Source: Alphaproteobacteria bacterium (GTDB taxonomy: Bacteria; Pseudomonadota; Alphaproteobacteria; Caulobacterales; Hyphomonadaceae). Taken from it: a stretch of 64,000 bases of DNA. A model generated the notes under the pieces. The model made no database searches. It was not told the DNA's origin and saw only the letters and a program-made list of their open reading frames with translations. Below, in pieces: positions 17,433-27,339 of this stretch (positions are counted from its first letter, which is position 1; each line of letters begins with the position of its first letter). The stretch is taken from contig JAHJYW010000011.1 in assembly GCA_018827375.1 (NCBI GenBank), positions 1 through 64,000 on the forward strand, written 5' to 3'. Made by a program: the position numbers and the translations under genes.

Positions 17433-18247
17433 TTCAGAGCGCAGCCTTCCAGCGTGATTCGGTGCATGATGCGCCGCTGGCCATGATAATCATTCAGCGC
17501 CCAATGCCAGGTCGATCGGTTGTCCCAGAAGGCCACAGATCCCGGCTTCCAGCTGAACCGATAGGCATTCTCCATATTCATCGCATGCGCGAACAGCTTC
17601 GCCAGCAATGGCATTGAGGCTTCCTGCGTCCACCCCGCAATGCCCACCGTAAAGGCCGGGTTCACATAAAGCGCCTTCTTGCCGCTCAGCGGATGGGTGA
17701 TCACCAACGGGTGCACCACATCATCAAGCACGTCCGCTGCGGCTGCATTGCCGATCCGCTCGCCACCCGCGTCCGTTTTGCTATAATAGGTCTTGGCCTG
17801 CGACCCGAAAATCTGCTTGGCCGAATGCACACCGCGCAATCCCTCGATCTCCGCCTTCGTCGCATCGTCCAGCGTCTCATAGGCGCGGTACATGCTGGCG
17901 AAGAACGTATCGCCGCCCGTCTCCGGCAAAACGCGCGCGACAAGGATTGATCCCATCGCCGGGATCTCATCGTATGAATGGTCGGTGTGCCACCCGCCGC
18001 CGATATTGTCCTTCTGGTCAGCCTCCTTGGCCACCATCGCAATCTGCGGATATTTGGGATGCGCCGCAAAGAACCGGTTCACATTGATCGGCGCCCAGCG
18101 CTCGGCAAAGGCGAGATGGTCCTCTTCGCTGAGGGTCTGGTCCCGGAAGAAGATCACGCCATGCGCGGCATAAGCCTCGCGGATGGCATCAAACGCGCCA
18201 TCCGTCACATGGCGCAGGTCCACGCCGGGCAACGTCTCGATATGCAT
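17429..18247 (-). CDS. TauD/TfdA family Fe(II)/2-oxoglutarate dioxygenase
   Basis: This 272-residue dioxygenase has a metal motif in GGGWHTDHSYDEIP (HxD), the distal His likely in STWHWALNDY, and the 2-oxoglutarate-binding Arg in RRIMHRITLEG. TauD and TfdA members hydroxylate taurine, alkylsulfates, phenoxyacetates or other small acids; the substrate here is unknown. The start codon precedes MHIETLPGVDLRHV, consistent with family length. It ends tail to tail over the PilZ gene with a 4-base overlap. Confidence 0.9.
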   Translation of the reverse strand: MHIETLPGVDLRHVTDGAFDAIREAYAAHGVIFFRDQTLSEEDHLAFAERWAPINVNRFFAAHPKYPQIAMVAKEADQKDNIGGGWHTDHSYDEIPAMGSILVARVLPETGGDTFFASMYRAYETLDDATKAEIEGLRGVHSAKQIFGSQAKTYYSKTDAGGERIGNAAAADVLDDVVHPLVITHPLSGKKALYVNPAFTVGIAGWTQEASMPLLAKLFAHAMNMENAYRFSWKPGSVAFWDNRSTWHWALNDYHGQRRIMHRITLEGCALN

Positions 18248-18294
18248 AAGTGTCTCCCAATCGCGCCAGCTTCAGCCGGTCTCTGGGAATTACT

Positions 18295-20817
18295 CTAGCG
18301 CAACAGCGACGTGTCGCAATGCCAACATTCTTCCGCGCTGCCGCCGCCAATCGGGCTGCCCGGCGGCACATCCACGCCGCCGACCTCAGGCGCATGAGGC
18401 TCGGCTGGCCGTGCCAGGTGCGCCGCAATCCGCCGGACAAGATCGGTCCGAGTGGCCGCGTCCGTACCCGCCAACGGCTTCTCCAGCTTCTGGCCCAGCG
18501 CCATCAGGTAGCCATTCGTCTCGGCCACCACTTCCGGCGTTGCCTTGCCGCCCGCCGCCAGGTCGATCAGCGTCGACACATAGCGCGCCTGTTCGCGGTG
18601 CAGGATCGCCGCCTGTCGCGGCGCACCCGGCGCCGTGAACACTGCGCCCTCAATCGCGCCGAGCACCTCGCCGTAGGTCAGCGCGCCCGGCTCACGCCGC
18701 GCCATCTCGACCAGCCGCGCGGCCCGCGCAGGATGCAACAGTGCCTCCAGCGTCCCCGTCGCGGCCGAGTCCACCGCCGCCAGAAGGTCAAACATCGCGC
18801 CCGTCTCACCCGGGAAATATTCCGCGCCACCGTCCGTCCCGAAGAACGAATCGAGCGGCGTGTTCAACAGGTTCAGCGTCGCGTCCGGCAGGTCGAGCGC
18901 GGCCGGGTCCAGCGTGGCAACCAGCGCCGCCAAAGCCTCACGCTGACGCGCTGCCGGCACAGGCATGCCGCGACCGCCACCATCCCCGTTTACCGCATAC
19001 TGGAAGTCATACCCGCCAACAGACTTCGCCGCCGCCGCCACCTCATAGCGATGATACAGGTAGACCGGCACCAGCACGGCGCGCAGGTCAAAGGTCGGCT
19101 GCCCCGGCCGGATATCCCCCAGCCCGAACTTCGCAAGCGCAATTTTCCGCACACGCATTGTCTCACCAAGCGCGGCAATCGGGTCATTTCCGTTGTCCCA
19201 GACGCTTGAATAGGGATGGCTCGTACCGACCCCGCGTCCCTGCGGATCATCAACAAAGCGCAGGCCACTCGCATAGGCCGCGCCCAGCAGCTTGTTGCCT
19301 TCAACATCCGCATTGCTGCCCGGCGCATATTGCCCGTAGAGCCAGCTCGCGGCCACCTTGTCCCACGCGCCAATGCCAACGGCATAGGCCTCGGAGAAGT
19401 CCAGCGTGTCATCGTCGTTCGCCGTTACCAGCGGCGCCGGATAATCCATGACTGATGCACGATCATTGGCCGAGGCGGCAAAGTTGTGCGCAAAGCCCAG
19501 CGTGTGGCCCACCTCATGCGCGGCCAGCTGGCGGATACGGTCAAGCGCCAGCTCCACCGGATCGTCCGCTTCGCCCGTTCCCGTCTTCGCCGTGCCGCCC
19601 AGCCCTTCAAAGATCATCCGGTCCTGCCGCACGCGCTGGCTGCCGAGAATGACATTCGCCTTCAGCATCTCGCCCGTACGCGGATCATACACGCCGCCAC
19701 CATAGCTCCAGCCACGCGTCTGCCTGTGCGTCCACTGGATCACGTTATAACGCACGTCCAGCGGGCTCACGCCCTCAGGCAAAACCTTCACCTCGAACGA
19801 ATCCGGGAAGCCTGCCGCCGTAAAGGCATCGGCCCACCACGACGTGCCCTCCATCAGCGCATTGCGGATCTCCTCCGGCGCGCCGCTGTCCACATAGAAA
19901 ACGAGCGGTTTCTTGGCGGGGCTGCTTGCAGCATTCGGGTCCTGCTTCTCCAGCCGGAAACGCCGCGCATAAGACTGGCGCACCTGCCCTGAAAGCGGCG
20001 CCGAGAAATCATAGAAGCCGACATCAATCGCCCCGCTACGCGGATCGAACGGACGCGGCGTATAGCCATCGTCCGGTAGGCGCACCAATGACTGGTGCTG
20101 CACCAGCGTGAAGGCCCGGCCATCCGCCGCCGTCGCCACAACCTGCGATTTCGGCTCGTCGCTCGTCAAAGTCAGGAACGCATCGAATTCCACATTGTCG
20201 GGAAAGACAAAGGCCGCGCCCGCGTCCGGCATCGAGCGATCCTCGGCAATCGCAAAGCTGCCGCCTTCCGCGTTCGCCTTCAGCACCCCGCGCACATCCA
20301 GCGCATCCCGCGTCAGGAAGCCTGACAGGTCCACCAGCAGCGCGCCGTCCGGGCCTTCCGCGATAATCTCGCCCGCCCAGAGGAATGAGCGCGCAAAGGA
20401 TTCCCGCACGGCTTTGCGCTCCAGCGGATTGTCCGCGCTTGCCCGGTAGGTCCAGTTTTCCTTCTCTGCGACCAGCTTCTTGCCGACGCGCCGGAACGCC
20501 AGGATGCTGCCTCCGTCGAAATAGCCCCGGTCCAGCCCGATCGGATTGGAGCCAAGCCCTGCCGTCAGCCCTGCCGAATGGATCGCCCGCAGCGACAGCC
20601 CGTCACCATCCGGCGCCGGAAAAGCCGCCAGCACGCGCCCGCCCTTGGCGTCGACATAAAGATCAAGGAACCCCTCGCTAAGTGTCAGCCCTTTGGTCGC
20701 CGCACCCCAATCTCCCGAAGCCGGCGCCTCAGCCGCCACAGACGCCTTCGGCTGCGCCGCACAGGCAGGCGGCAAGAATGAAAGGACAGCAATCGCGAGG
20801 GCGGCAACAAGGCGCAT
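18295..20817 (-). CDS. Exported zinc-dependent metalloprotease (DUF5117/DUF5118/DUF4953 type)
   Basis: This ~840-residue protein has a signal peptide (MRLVAALAIAVLSFLPPACA). The catalytic zinc motif HEVGHTLGFAHN (HExxHxxGxxH) lies near residue 433, with a downstream Met in ASVMDYPAP as the metzincin-like turn. The overall layout matches large exported metalloproteases annotated by DUF5117/DUF5118/DUF4953. I chose the ATG at 20817 over one 33 bases upstream because GGAG precedes it and the signal peptide then starts cleanly. A role in extracellular protein breakdown is likely but untested. Confidence 0.9.
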   Translation of the reverse strand: MRLVAALAIAVLSFLPPACAAQPKASVAAEAPASGDWGAATKGLTLSEGFLDLYVDAKGGRVLAAFPAPDGDGLSLRAIHSAGLTAGLGSNPIGLDRGYFDGGSILAFRRVGKKLVAEKENWTYRASADNPLERKAVRESFARSFLWAGEIIAEGPDGALLVDLSGFLTRDALDVRGVLKANAEGGSFAIAEDRSMPDAGAAFVFPDNVEFDAFLTLTSDEPKSQVVATAADGRAFTLVQHQSLVRLPDDGYTPRPFDPRSGAIDVGFYDFSAPLSGQVRQSYARRFRLEKQDPNAASSPAKKPLVFYVDSGAPEEIRNALMEGTSWWADAFTAAGFPDSFEVKVLPEGVSPLDVRYNVIQWTHRQTRGWSYGGGVYDPRTGEMLKANVILGSQRVRQDRMIFEGLGGTAKTGTGEADDPVELALDRIRQLAAHEVGHTLGFAHNFAASANDRASVMDYPAPLVTANDDDTLDFSEAYAVGIGAWDKVAASWLYGQYAPGSNADVEGNKLLGAAYASGLRFVDDPQGRGVGTSHPYSSVWDNGNDPIAALGETMRVRKIALAKFGLGDIRPGQPTFDLRAVLVPVYLYHRYEVAAAAKSVGGYDFQYAVNGDGGGRGMPVPAARQREALAALVATLDPAALDLPDATLNLLNTPLDSFFGTDGGAEYFPGETGAMFDLLAAVDSAATGTLEALLHPARAARLVEMARREPGALTYGEVLGAIEGAVFTAPGAPRQAAILHREQARYVSTLIDLAAGGKATPEVVAETNGYLMALGQKLEKPLAGTDAATRTDLVRRIAAHLARPAEPHAPEVGGVDVPPGSPIGGGSAEECWHCDTSLLR

Positions 20818-20973
20818 AGGGTAACTCCGGTAATGTCTGGCTGCCGGCACGCTGCCGCATCAACCGAAGGAGTTCAAACCCTTTCGCCCCAATAGGTCCT
20901 AAAAACAGTCGGCTGGTTCGCGTGAAGCGATACCCGTCACCTATTACGCAACACATGCGCTCTCGCAGTCGCA

Positions 20974-21447
20974 TCAGCCATCGCAGGCTTGCGAGTCCCG
21001 CTGGATACCAACGTCCTTCACCTTGCCGGAAACATTATCCACGTCGAAATAGATGTCGCCATAGCCATACAACGTGACATCACCCTGGGTGACCACGCAT
21101 TTCGGCTTGCCATAGGCGCCGCGCGCCAGGATCTGCTCGGCGCCGGGGCCAACGCCCACATCGGTGCGATAGCTCGGATCGTCCGCGATGATCCAGTACA
21201 CATTGTCGTCGGCGGCCACTGTCAGCCCGTCATAGAAATAGGTCGTCGCACGCGTGTTCGGTATCGGCGTTGTCTTGCGCGGATTGCCCTTCGCCGCGAA
21301 CAGCTCGAACAGCGTCATGCCGAGTTTGACATCGCCAACCCGCTCACCCGGCACAATCAGATTATCGTTCAGACTTCGCGGTGTACTCGTACAGGCCCCA
21401 AGGCCCAGCACCATCGCTGCCACACATATATTACGGACCACATTCAT
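20974..21447 (-). CDS. Small lipoprotein, function unknown
   Basis: The 157-residue protein has a lipoprotein signal with lipobox LGAC (Cys19). The mature part has GERVGDVKLGMTLFELFAAKGNPRKTTP, reminiscent of the GMT...V...G..G segment of BamE/SmpA-like small lipoproteins. The end is YGDIYFDVDNVSGKVKDVGI. Start 21447 is supported by GGAGG 8 bases upstream. I would not name a function; an envelope assembly or scaffolding role is only a possibility. Confidence 0.75.
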   Translation of the reverse strand: MNVVRNICVAAMVLGLGACTSTPRSLNDNLIVPGERVGDVKLGMTLFELFAAKGNPRKTTPIPNTRATTYFYDGLTVAADDNVYWIIADDPSYRTDVGVGPGAEQILARGAYGKPKCVVTQGDVTLYGYGDIYFDVDNVSGKVKDVGIQRDSQACDG

Positions 21448-21608
21448 TGCGGGTCCTCCATCATCACACGCTACAAGGACGCACAGCTCACCGCATCGCC
21501 GCCCCAATGTCGAGGCACGAACAACACGAAATCATCACTGTACGCGCAAATCAGCCACAATTTTTTGTAATGTATACTGATCTGTAATGTGCGGATATCC
21601 GGCGCACG

Positions 21609-22748
21609 CTAGCCCTTCAGCATATCCCGCGAGATGATCACCCGCATGATCTCGTTCGTGCCCTCGAGAATCTGGTGCACGCGCAGGTCGCGCACGATGC
21701 GCTCCACGCCATAGTCCGCGAGATAGCCATAACCGCCATGCACCTGCAGCGCGTCATTGGCCACCTTGAACGCCGTGTCCGTGACAAACCGTTTCGCCAT
21801 CGCGCACCAGCGCGTCGCGTCCGGCGTCTTGCCGTCCAGCCGCCCGGCCGCTTCGTACAGCATCACGCGCGCCGCCTGCAGCTCGGTCTCCATGTCGGCC
21901 AGCTTGAACTGCATCGACTGGAATTCCGCCAGCGCCTTGCCGAACTGCATCCGCTCCTTCGCGTAGGCCACCGCCTTGTCCAGCGCCAGCTGCGCGCCGC
22001 CGAGGGCACAGGCCGCAATGTTCAGCCGCCCGCCGTCCAGCCCCGCCATCGCGAAGCGGAAGCCATGCCCCTCCTCGCCAATCCGGTTCGCTGCCGGCAC
22101 GCGCACGCCATCGAGGATCACCTGCGCCGTCGGCTGGCTCTTCCAGCCCATCTTGCGCTCGTTCGCGCCAAAGCTGAGCCCCGGCGTGCCCTTCTCGATA
22201 ATGAAGGCCGACACGCCCTTAGCGCCATCGTCAGAGGTCCGCGCCATCAGCACGTAAACGTCTGACGTGCCCGCGCCTGAGATGAACTGCTTCGTGCCGG
22301 TGATCACATAGTCGTCGCCATCCTTCACGGCCCGTGTCTTCAGGCTCGCCGCATCCGATCCCGCGCCCGGCTCAGTCAGGCAATAGCTCGCAATCAGGTC
22401 CATCGACGTCAGCCGCGGCACCCAGGCCTTACGCTGCGCCTCATTGCCAAAACAATCGATCATCCAGCTCGCCATGTTGTGGATCGAGATGAACGCCGCC
22501 GTCGACACGTCGCCATAGGAAAGTTGCTCGAAGATCAGCGCCGCGTCGGTCCGCGTCAGGCCTGAACCGCCTACGTCTTCCTTCACATAGATGCCCGCAA
22601 AGCCCAGTTCCGCCGTGCGCTTGATCACATCGACCGGGAAGTGGCTCTCCTGGTCCCACATCTCCGAATGCGGCAGCAGCTGGTCCTTGGCGAACTTTTG
22701 CGCCATGTCGCGGATCATCACTTGCTCATCGGTAAACATGGCGCTCAT
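21609..22748 (-). CDS. Acyl-CoA dehydrogenase, probable isobutyryl-CoA dehydrogenase
   Basis: The 379-residue flavoprotein has the acyl-CoA dehydrogenase signatures YCLTEPGAGSDAASLKTRA and the C-terminal QVHGGYGYLADYGVERIVRDLRVHQILEGTNEIMR. The sequence around GTKQFISGAGTSDVYVLMART resembles human ACAD8 (isobutyryl-CoA dehydrogenase), which makes methacrylyl-CoA from isobutyryl-CoA in valine catabolism. The HIBYL-CoA hydrolase 5 kb away supports this. Short-branched or other acyl-CoA substrates remain possible. Confidence 0.9.
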   Translation of the reverse strand: MSAMFTDEQVMIRDMAQKFAKDQLLPHSEMWDQESHFPVDVIKRTAELGFAGIYVKEDVGGSGLTRTDAALIFEQLSYGDVSTAAFISIHNMASWMIDCFGNEAQRKAWVPRLTSMDLIASYCLTEPGAGSDAASLKTRAVKDGDDYVITGTKQFISGAGTSDVYVLMARTSDDGAKGVSAFIIEKGTPGLSFGANERKMGWKSQPTAQVILDGVRVPAANRIGEEGHGFRFAMAGLDGGRLNIAACALGGAQLALDKAVAYAKERMQFGKALAEFQSMQFKLADMETELQAARVMLYEAAGRLDGKTPDATRWCAMAKRFVTDTAFKVANDALQVHGGYGYLADYGVERIVRDLRVHQILEGTNEIMRVIISRDMLKG

Positions 22749-22810
22749 TGGCTTTTCTTCCCTAAGTCAGTACACTCCAGAGCAATGACAAACTGCCGCC
22801 CTGAGAGTCA

Positions 22811-23347
22811 ATGCGCCGTCTCCCTGAAGACTATTCGATTACGCGCGCCGCTCGCGATGAAATACCTGCCCTGATCCTCGTCGATCTGGCGGCCAGCACG
22901 CTATTTGCCGAAACCGGCCTCCTCCCCGAAGAGGCGCTGCACGACCATGTGCCGCAAGAGGTTTTCGAGCAGGCCATCGCCAATGACGACCTCCTCATCG
23001 CCCGCGACCACAAGGGGCGCGCCGTCGGCTTTGCCCTCACCTCCCAGCGCGGCGGCACGCTCTATCTCGACCAGATCAGCGTGCATCCGGACCACGGCCG
23101 CAAAGGTCTCGGCCGCGCCCTGATCGAACGCATTGTCGAGGAGGCAAAAGCCCGCAAGCTGAAATGCATCACGCTATCCACTTTCCGCGATCTCGCCTGG
23201 AACGGCCCCTTCTACCGCGGCCTCGGCTTCCGCGAGATTGCCGCCACAAAGAAGGCCGACTGGATGATCGACCTTGAAAAGGTACAGGCCACCAGCCTCG
23301 ACATATCCAAGCGCTGCTTCATGATGCGTCGCATTGGCTGGTTGTAG
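22811..23347 (+). CDS. GNAT family N-acetyltransferase
   Basis: The 178-residue protein shows the acetyl-CoA binding motif A as ISVHPDHGRKGLGRALIERIVEEAKARK, preceded by a beta-strand AVGFALTSQRGGTLYLDQ and followed by FYRGLGFREIAATKK. The acceptor substrate is not predictable. It is divergent from the acyl-CoA dehydrogenase and sits 30 bases before hemB, so the two may be co-transcribed. Confidence 0.88.
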   Translation: MRRLPEDYSITRAARDEIPALILVDLAASTLFAETGLLPEEALHDHVPQEVFEQAIANDDLLIARDHKGRAVGFALTSQRGGTLYLDQISVHPDHGRKGLGRALIERIVEEAKARKLKCITLSTFRDLAWNGPFYRGLGFREIAATKKADWMIDLEKVQATSLDISKRCFMMRRIGWL

Positions 23348-23377
23348 ATCGCCCCGATCTGCCGCATCTATCCGCTT

Positions 23378-24373
<996 letters not shown>

Positions 24374-24378
24374 GCCTG

Positions 24379-24410
24379 TAGGGTGGGTCGAGCGAAGCGA
24401 CACCCACCAT
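24379..24410. repeat. REP-like palindromic repeat after hemB
   Basis: GTAGGGTGGGTCG and CGACACCCACC form an imperfect hairpin around the loop AGCGAAG. Very similar GTAGGGTGGGT...ACCCACC elements are scattered between genes in many proteobacteria. It may stabilise or end the hemB transcript. Only one copy was noticed in this window. Confidence 0.5.
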
Positions 24411-24463
24411 CCGCCTCCCGCTTATGCGCCGATTTACTCAGCACAACGCTATACCTGAGTTAA

Positions 24464-26083
24464 TTACAGCTTCTCGACCAAACCCTTTAGTGCCAGCTTA
24501 ATTGATCTGTTATCTGAGTTTGATAGCGCTTTCGAAAGATTCAGCCAATCTATAGAATGTTCTTTTGGAAATACGTTTTTCATTTCCAAATCACGAATGA
24601 AGGCAGCTAAATCTGGCTTTGATCCAAACCAGACGCTTCTTGGAGTTATCGCCGACAACCTTTGCGCTTCTCTAAGAAATTTCGTATCATCGGCATCCTC
24701 AATTTCCAATTTTTCTCCAATTGCAAACTGAATCGCTTTCTCGATCACGAGCTTAAGATTTGCTCGATCAGAATCCGTTGTCACTATCGCTCTTGAGCGA
24801 GTCTGATTTGACCAAGGCTCGCGAAACTCGACTTGAGAAAGATTTTGAAGTGCGTCCGTATACTTGTCATATGCCAACTTCTTCGCTCTTGTGGTCTGCG
24901 CGGCTCTAGCTCTTCGCGCATCATCTGTTGCGATAGAAAAATTGTGCCAAGACTCTACACGACGTTGGTATTGCACGCCCGCGAAGAACAGAGTTGCGAT
25001 CCAAATAACTGCAAACGCAGTCGAGAACTCGGTATTCAAGACTTGCCATGCAAGCGTGTTTGCAAGTCGGAGAAAGCCACCCTCACCAGAGATACCGGGG
25101 AAAAACGTCACAAGCACCAGCATCGGAATGCCAATCGTAGCCGCAAATATTGCGTTCCGATAGCTTTTTGCCTTTTCCCACATTTTGCTGGACCATGTTC
25201 TATCCCGCTCAGCCTTGTCGGCTTCTTCTTGGCTATCAATCAGCACTTTGAGCTTTTGCTCTGCTTCGGCGTTGCTTTGTACAAGAATAGAATTTCGCAG
25301 TGCTTGAAGTTCTCGTGTTTTATTTTCTAGCTTGATCGACAAGCCAACGTCTTTGACTCCAAACAGGACAGCAGAAAGCGATATAAAAATAAATCCAATG
25401 AACCAAAACCACTTCGCAAAAAAATCAGTGACCTCACGCCAAAAACCTGGACCTTCGTCGTCTCCTTGAGATAAATCATCTTCTGCGGCGCCCCCAGCAA
25501 GTGCGCTCCTCTGGTATTGCCGTCCTTGAGCAGCTTCGATGCATCCCAACCTGTCTTGATTAGATGCAGCGGCACCAAAAGGCACTAACGTTACAGTTAC
25601 ATCCTCCTGCGGCAAGTAGGTGTTCGCAATCTCGCAAATATCTGTCCCGCAGTTCGAAGTTTGGTCTTCATCGCTCAGTATAAAGATTTCGGCAGGGCCT
25701 TCCTGCGCATCAAGTAATGCAGCTTCGAGTGCGGCCCCAAGAGGGGTAGAGTCTTTGCGGAAATCGGGCGTGGACAGCTGCACTTCAGATGCGGGCTGCT
25801 TCGCTGAAACAGAAATTGGCTTTTGGCAGGCATGCTCGTCCAATTCGAGATCGGCCCGAAAATATGTGAGCGAAACTTGTGTTGAAGGGGCGGTCTTTAG
25901 CATCTCGCTCAAGCGAGCAGCTACTTCGCCGTTTGCGGCGTTCAACTTGTCCTGCATCGATCCACTTGCATCGACAAGAAAATACGTCGTTGGCGCGTTC
26001 GGTTCTGCCTGATCTTCCTCTTGAGCAACGGCAATCAGCGCTGCTGAACTGGCTACCGCCAGTGCAATGATAAGCCTGCGCAT
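24464..26083 (-). CDS. von Willebrand factor A membrane protein, AT-rich orphan
   Basis: The 539-residue protein starts with a signal peptide (to ~residue 20). The VWA domain at ~32-190 has the MIDAS motif DASGSM (38-43), a later Thr in DSTPLG and Asp in ILSDEDQTSN. Three membrane segments follow: one after FFAKWFWFIGFIFISLSAV, one in NAIFAATIGIPMLVLVTFF, and one in FAVIWIATLFFAGVQY. Charged, helical stretches lie between them and a ~170-residue cytosolic-looking tail ends the protein. Base composition is visibly AT-richer than both neighbours, suggesting transfer. The start has GGGAG upstream. Function unknown. Confidence 0.82.
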   Translation of the reverse strand: MRRLIIALAVASSAALIAVAQEEDQAEPNAPTTYFLVDASGSMQDKLNAANGEVAARLSEMLKTAPSTQVSLTYFRADLELDEHACQKPISVSAKQPASEVQLSTPDFRKDSTPLGAALEAALLDAQEGPAEIFILSDEDQTSNCGTDICEIANTYLPQEDVTVTLVPFGAAASNQDRLGCIEAAQGRQYQRSALAGGAAEDDLSQGDDEGPGFWREVTDFFAKWFWFIGFIFISLSAVLFGVKDVGLSIKLENKTRELQALRNSILVQSNAEAEQKLKVLIDSQEEADKAERDRTWSSKMWEKAKSYRNAIFAATIGIPMLVLVTFFPGISGEGGFLRLANTLAWQVLNTEFSTAFAVIWIATLFFAGVQYQRRVESWHNFSIATDDARRARAAQTTRAKKLAYDKYTDALQNLSQVEFREPWSNQTRSRAIVTTDSDRANLKLVIEKAIQFAIGEKLEIEDADDTKFLREAQRLSAITPRSVWFGSKPDLAAFIRDLEMKNVFPKEHSIDWLNLSKALSNSDNRSIKLALKGLVEKL

Positions 26084-26293
26084 TATCCGCTCCCACCGTC
26101 TATTATCGCGCCCAAGTGTTCACATAATGTTCTGATCCCCTCAGTGGGTCAATGACTAATTTTCCCGCTCGAGATGAAACCACCACGCGCTCCAGCAACC
26201 CTAACGCAACCGTAATCTCCCCCGCACACATCCCACCCCATTCCTGCCACGATCCGCCCCTATCCCTCGGCGGTCAAATTCAGGAGTCCTCCC

Positions 26294-26650
26294 ATGATCC
26301 GCACGTTTTGCCTTGCTCTTGCTGCCACAGGCCTCACCGCTGCCCCGGCCCTTGCCGAGGACCGGGCCGACCAGGTCGCCGCCTGCATGGTCGCCAATGC
26401 GACAGAGGCCGACATCGCCCAGATGAAACAGCTGATGCTGCTGGCCCTGCAGGAGAAGAAGCAGGAGGCCACCGGCGTACTCGGCTCGCTGATGATGACC
26501 GCCGGCATGAGCGCCGCCGGCAATTGCGGCGTCGGCTTCAACGAGGTCGCCTCGCCCATGTTCGAATACGCCATGCGCGTCTACGGCGAACACCTCGGCA
26601 CCGTCGTCATGGAGCGCTCGCTCGACTTCCTCGAACTGCCGATGGAATAG
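26294..26650 (+). CDS. Small exported protein, function unknown
   Basis: The 118-residue product has a clear signal peptide (MIRTFCLALAATGLTAAPALA, cleavage before EDRADQ). The mature part is mostly helical with two Cys (AACMVAN and GNCGVGF) that could form a disulfide. GC content and codon use match the chromosome, and a GGAG-type site precedes the start. I do not recognise the family. It ends 17 bases before the stop of the convergent TetR gene. Confidence 0.72.
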   Translation: MIRTFCLALAATGLTAAPALAEDRADQVAACMVANATEADIAQMKQLMLLALQEKKQEATGVLGSLMMTAGMSAAGNCGVGFNEVASPMFEYAMRVYGEHLGTVVMERSLDFLELPME

Positions 26651-26667
26651 GCGGCGCCCGCCGACGC

Positions 26668-27270
26668 CTAGGCCGAAAGGCTCTGCAAGTAAGCCAGCAG
26701 CATCTGCAGCGTCAGCTCGCGCGCCCGTTCCGGCGGCTTGCCGATCAGTGTGCTGAGCGACGGTCCGAACAGGCCCACGCCCACGGCCAGTGTCACGCTC
26801 AGCAGGATCAGTTCCTCGGCCATCTCGGTCGGCACGCCCGTATTGGCAATCTTCTTCTGCGCCACTTCCTGCACCGCCTCGCGCACCAGCGTCAGCCGGC
26901 TCGTCTCGTCGGTCAGCTCCAGCCACGCCGCCAGACGCGCCGCGCCGCGCGTCTCGAACGCATCGAACAGCGTCTTTAGCCCCGCCGCCCGCGCCGCCGC
27001 CGGGGCATCGGCGGGCACCTCAATGGCCATGATACTGTCCACGAGGTCGCCGATCATCCGCTCCATCAGCGCTTTCTGCACAGCGTCGATCGAGCCGAAA
27101 TGGTGCAGCACGGTGGCATTGGCCACGCCCGCGGCCTTGGCCACGTCGGCCAGCCGCAGCGATTGCGGCCCGTGCTCCACCAACAGCGATTCCGCCGCCG
27201 ACAGGATATTGCTGCGCGATTCTTCGGGCGAACGGCGAATGCGAGGGGACGGTTTATTGTTTATTGACAT
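26668..27270 (-). CDS. TetR family transcriptional regulator
   Basis: The 200-residue protein has the N-terminal helix-turn-helix NILSAAESLLVEHGPQSLRLADVAKAAGVANATVLHHFGSIDAVQKAL and a helical ligand domain. It is divergently transcribed from the PF10118 hydrolase at 27340, the likely target. An inverted repeat TGACA-TTTT-TGTCA overlaps its start codon and is the probable operator. No clear ribosome-binding site precedes the ATG. Confidence 0.93.
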   Translation of the reverse strand: MSINNKPSPRIRRSPEESRSNILSAAESLLVEHGPQSLRLADVAKAAGVANATVLHHFGSIDAVQKALMERMIGDLVDSIMAIEVPADAPAAARAAGLKTLFDAFETRGAARLAAWLELTDETSRLTLVREAVQEVAQKKIANTGVPTEMAEELILLSVTLAVGVGLFGPSLSTLIGKPPERARELTLQMLLAYLQSLSA

Positions 27271-27279
27271 TTTTGTCAG
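27264..27279. promoter_or_regulatory. Candidate TetR operator and -35 element
   Basis: TGACA (27265-27269), TTTT and TGTCA (27274-27278) form a short inverted repeat over the TetR start codon. TTGACA at 27264-27269 is a perfect -35 in the plus direction, with a weak -10 (CATCTT, 27287-27292) 17 bases on. This would let TetR repress both divergent genes. Weak by sequence alone. Confidence 0.4.
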
Positions 27280-27339
27280 TAGTATCCATCTTGGCTACAT
27301 GTTCAGTAACGGTTCCGCTCTAAAAAGGCACTAATCACA

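Noticed and set aside
21589-21605. CGGATATCCG palindrome near the acyl-CoA dehydrogenase stop
   Set aside because: It lies just after the gene end without a T-tract or promoter context; function cannot be supported.
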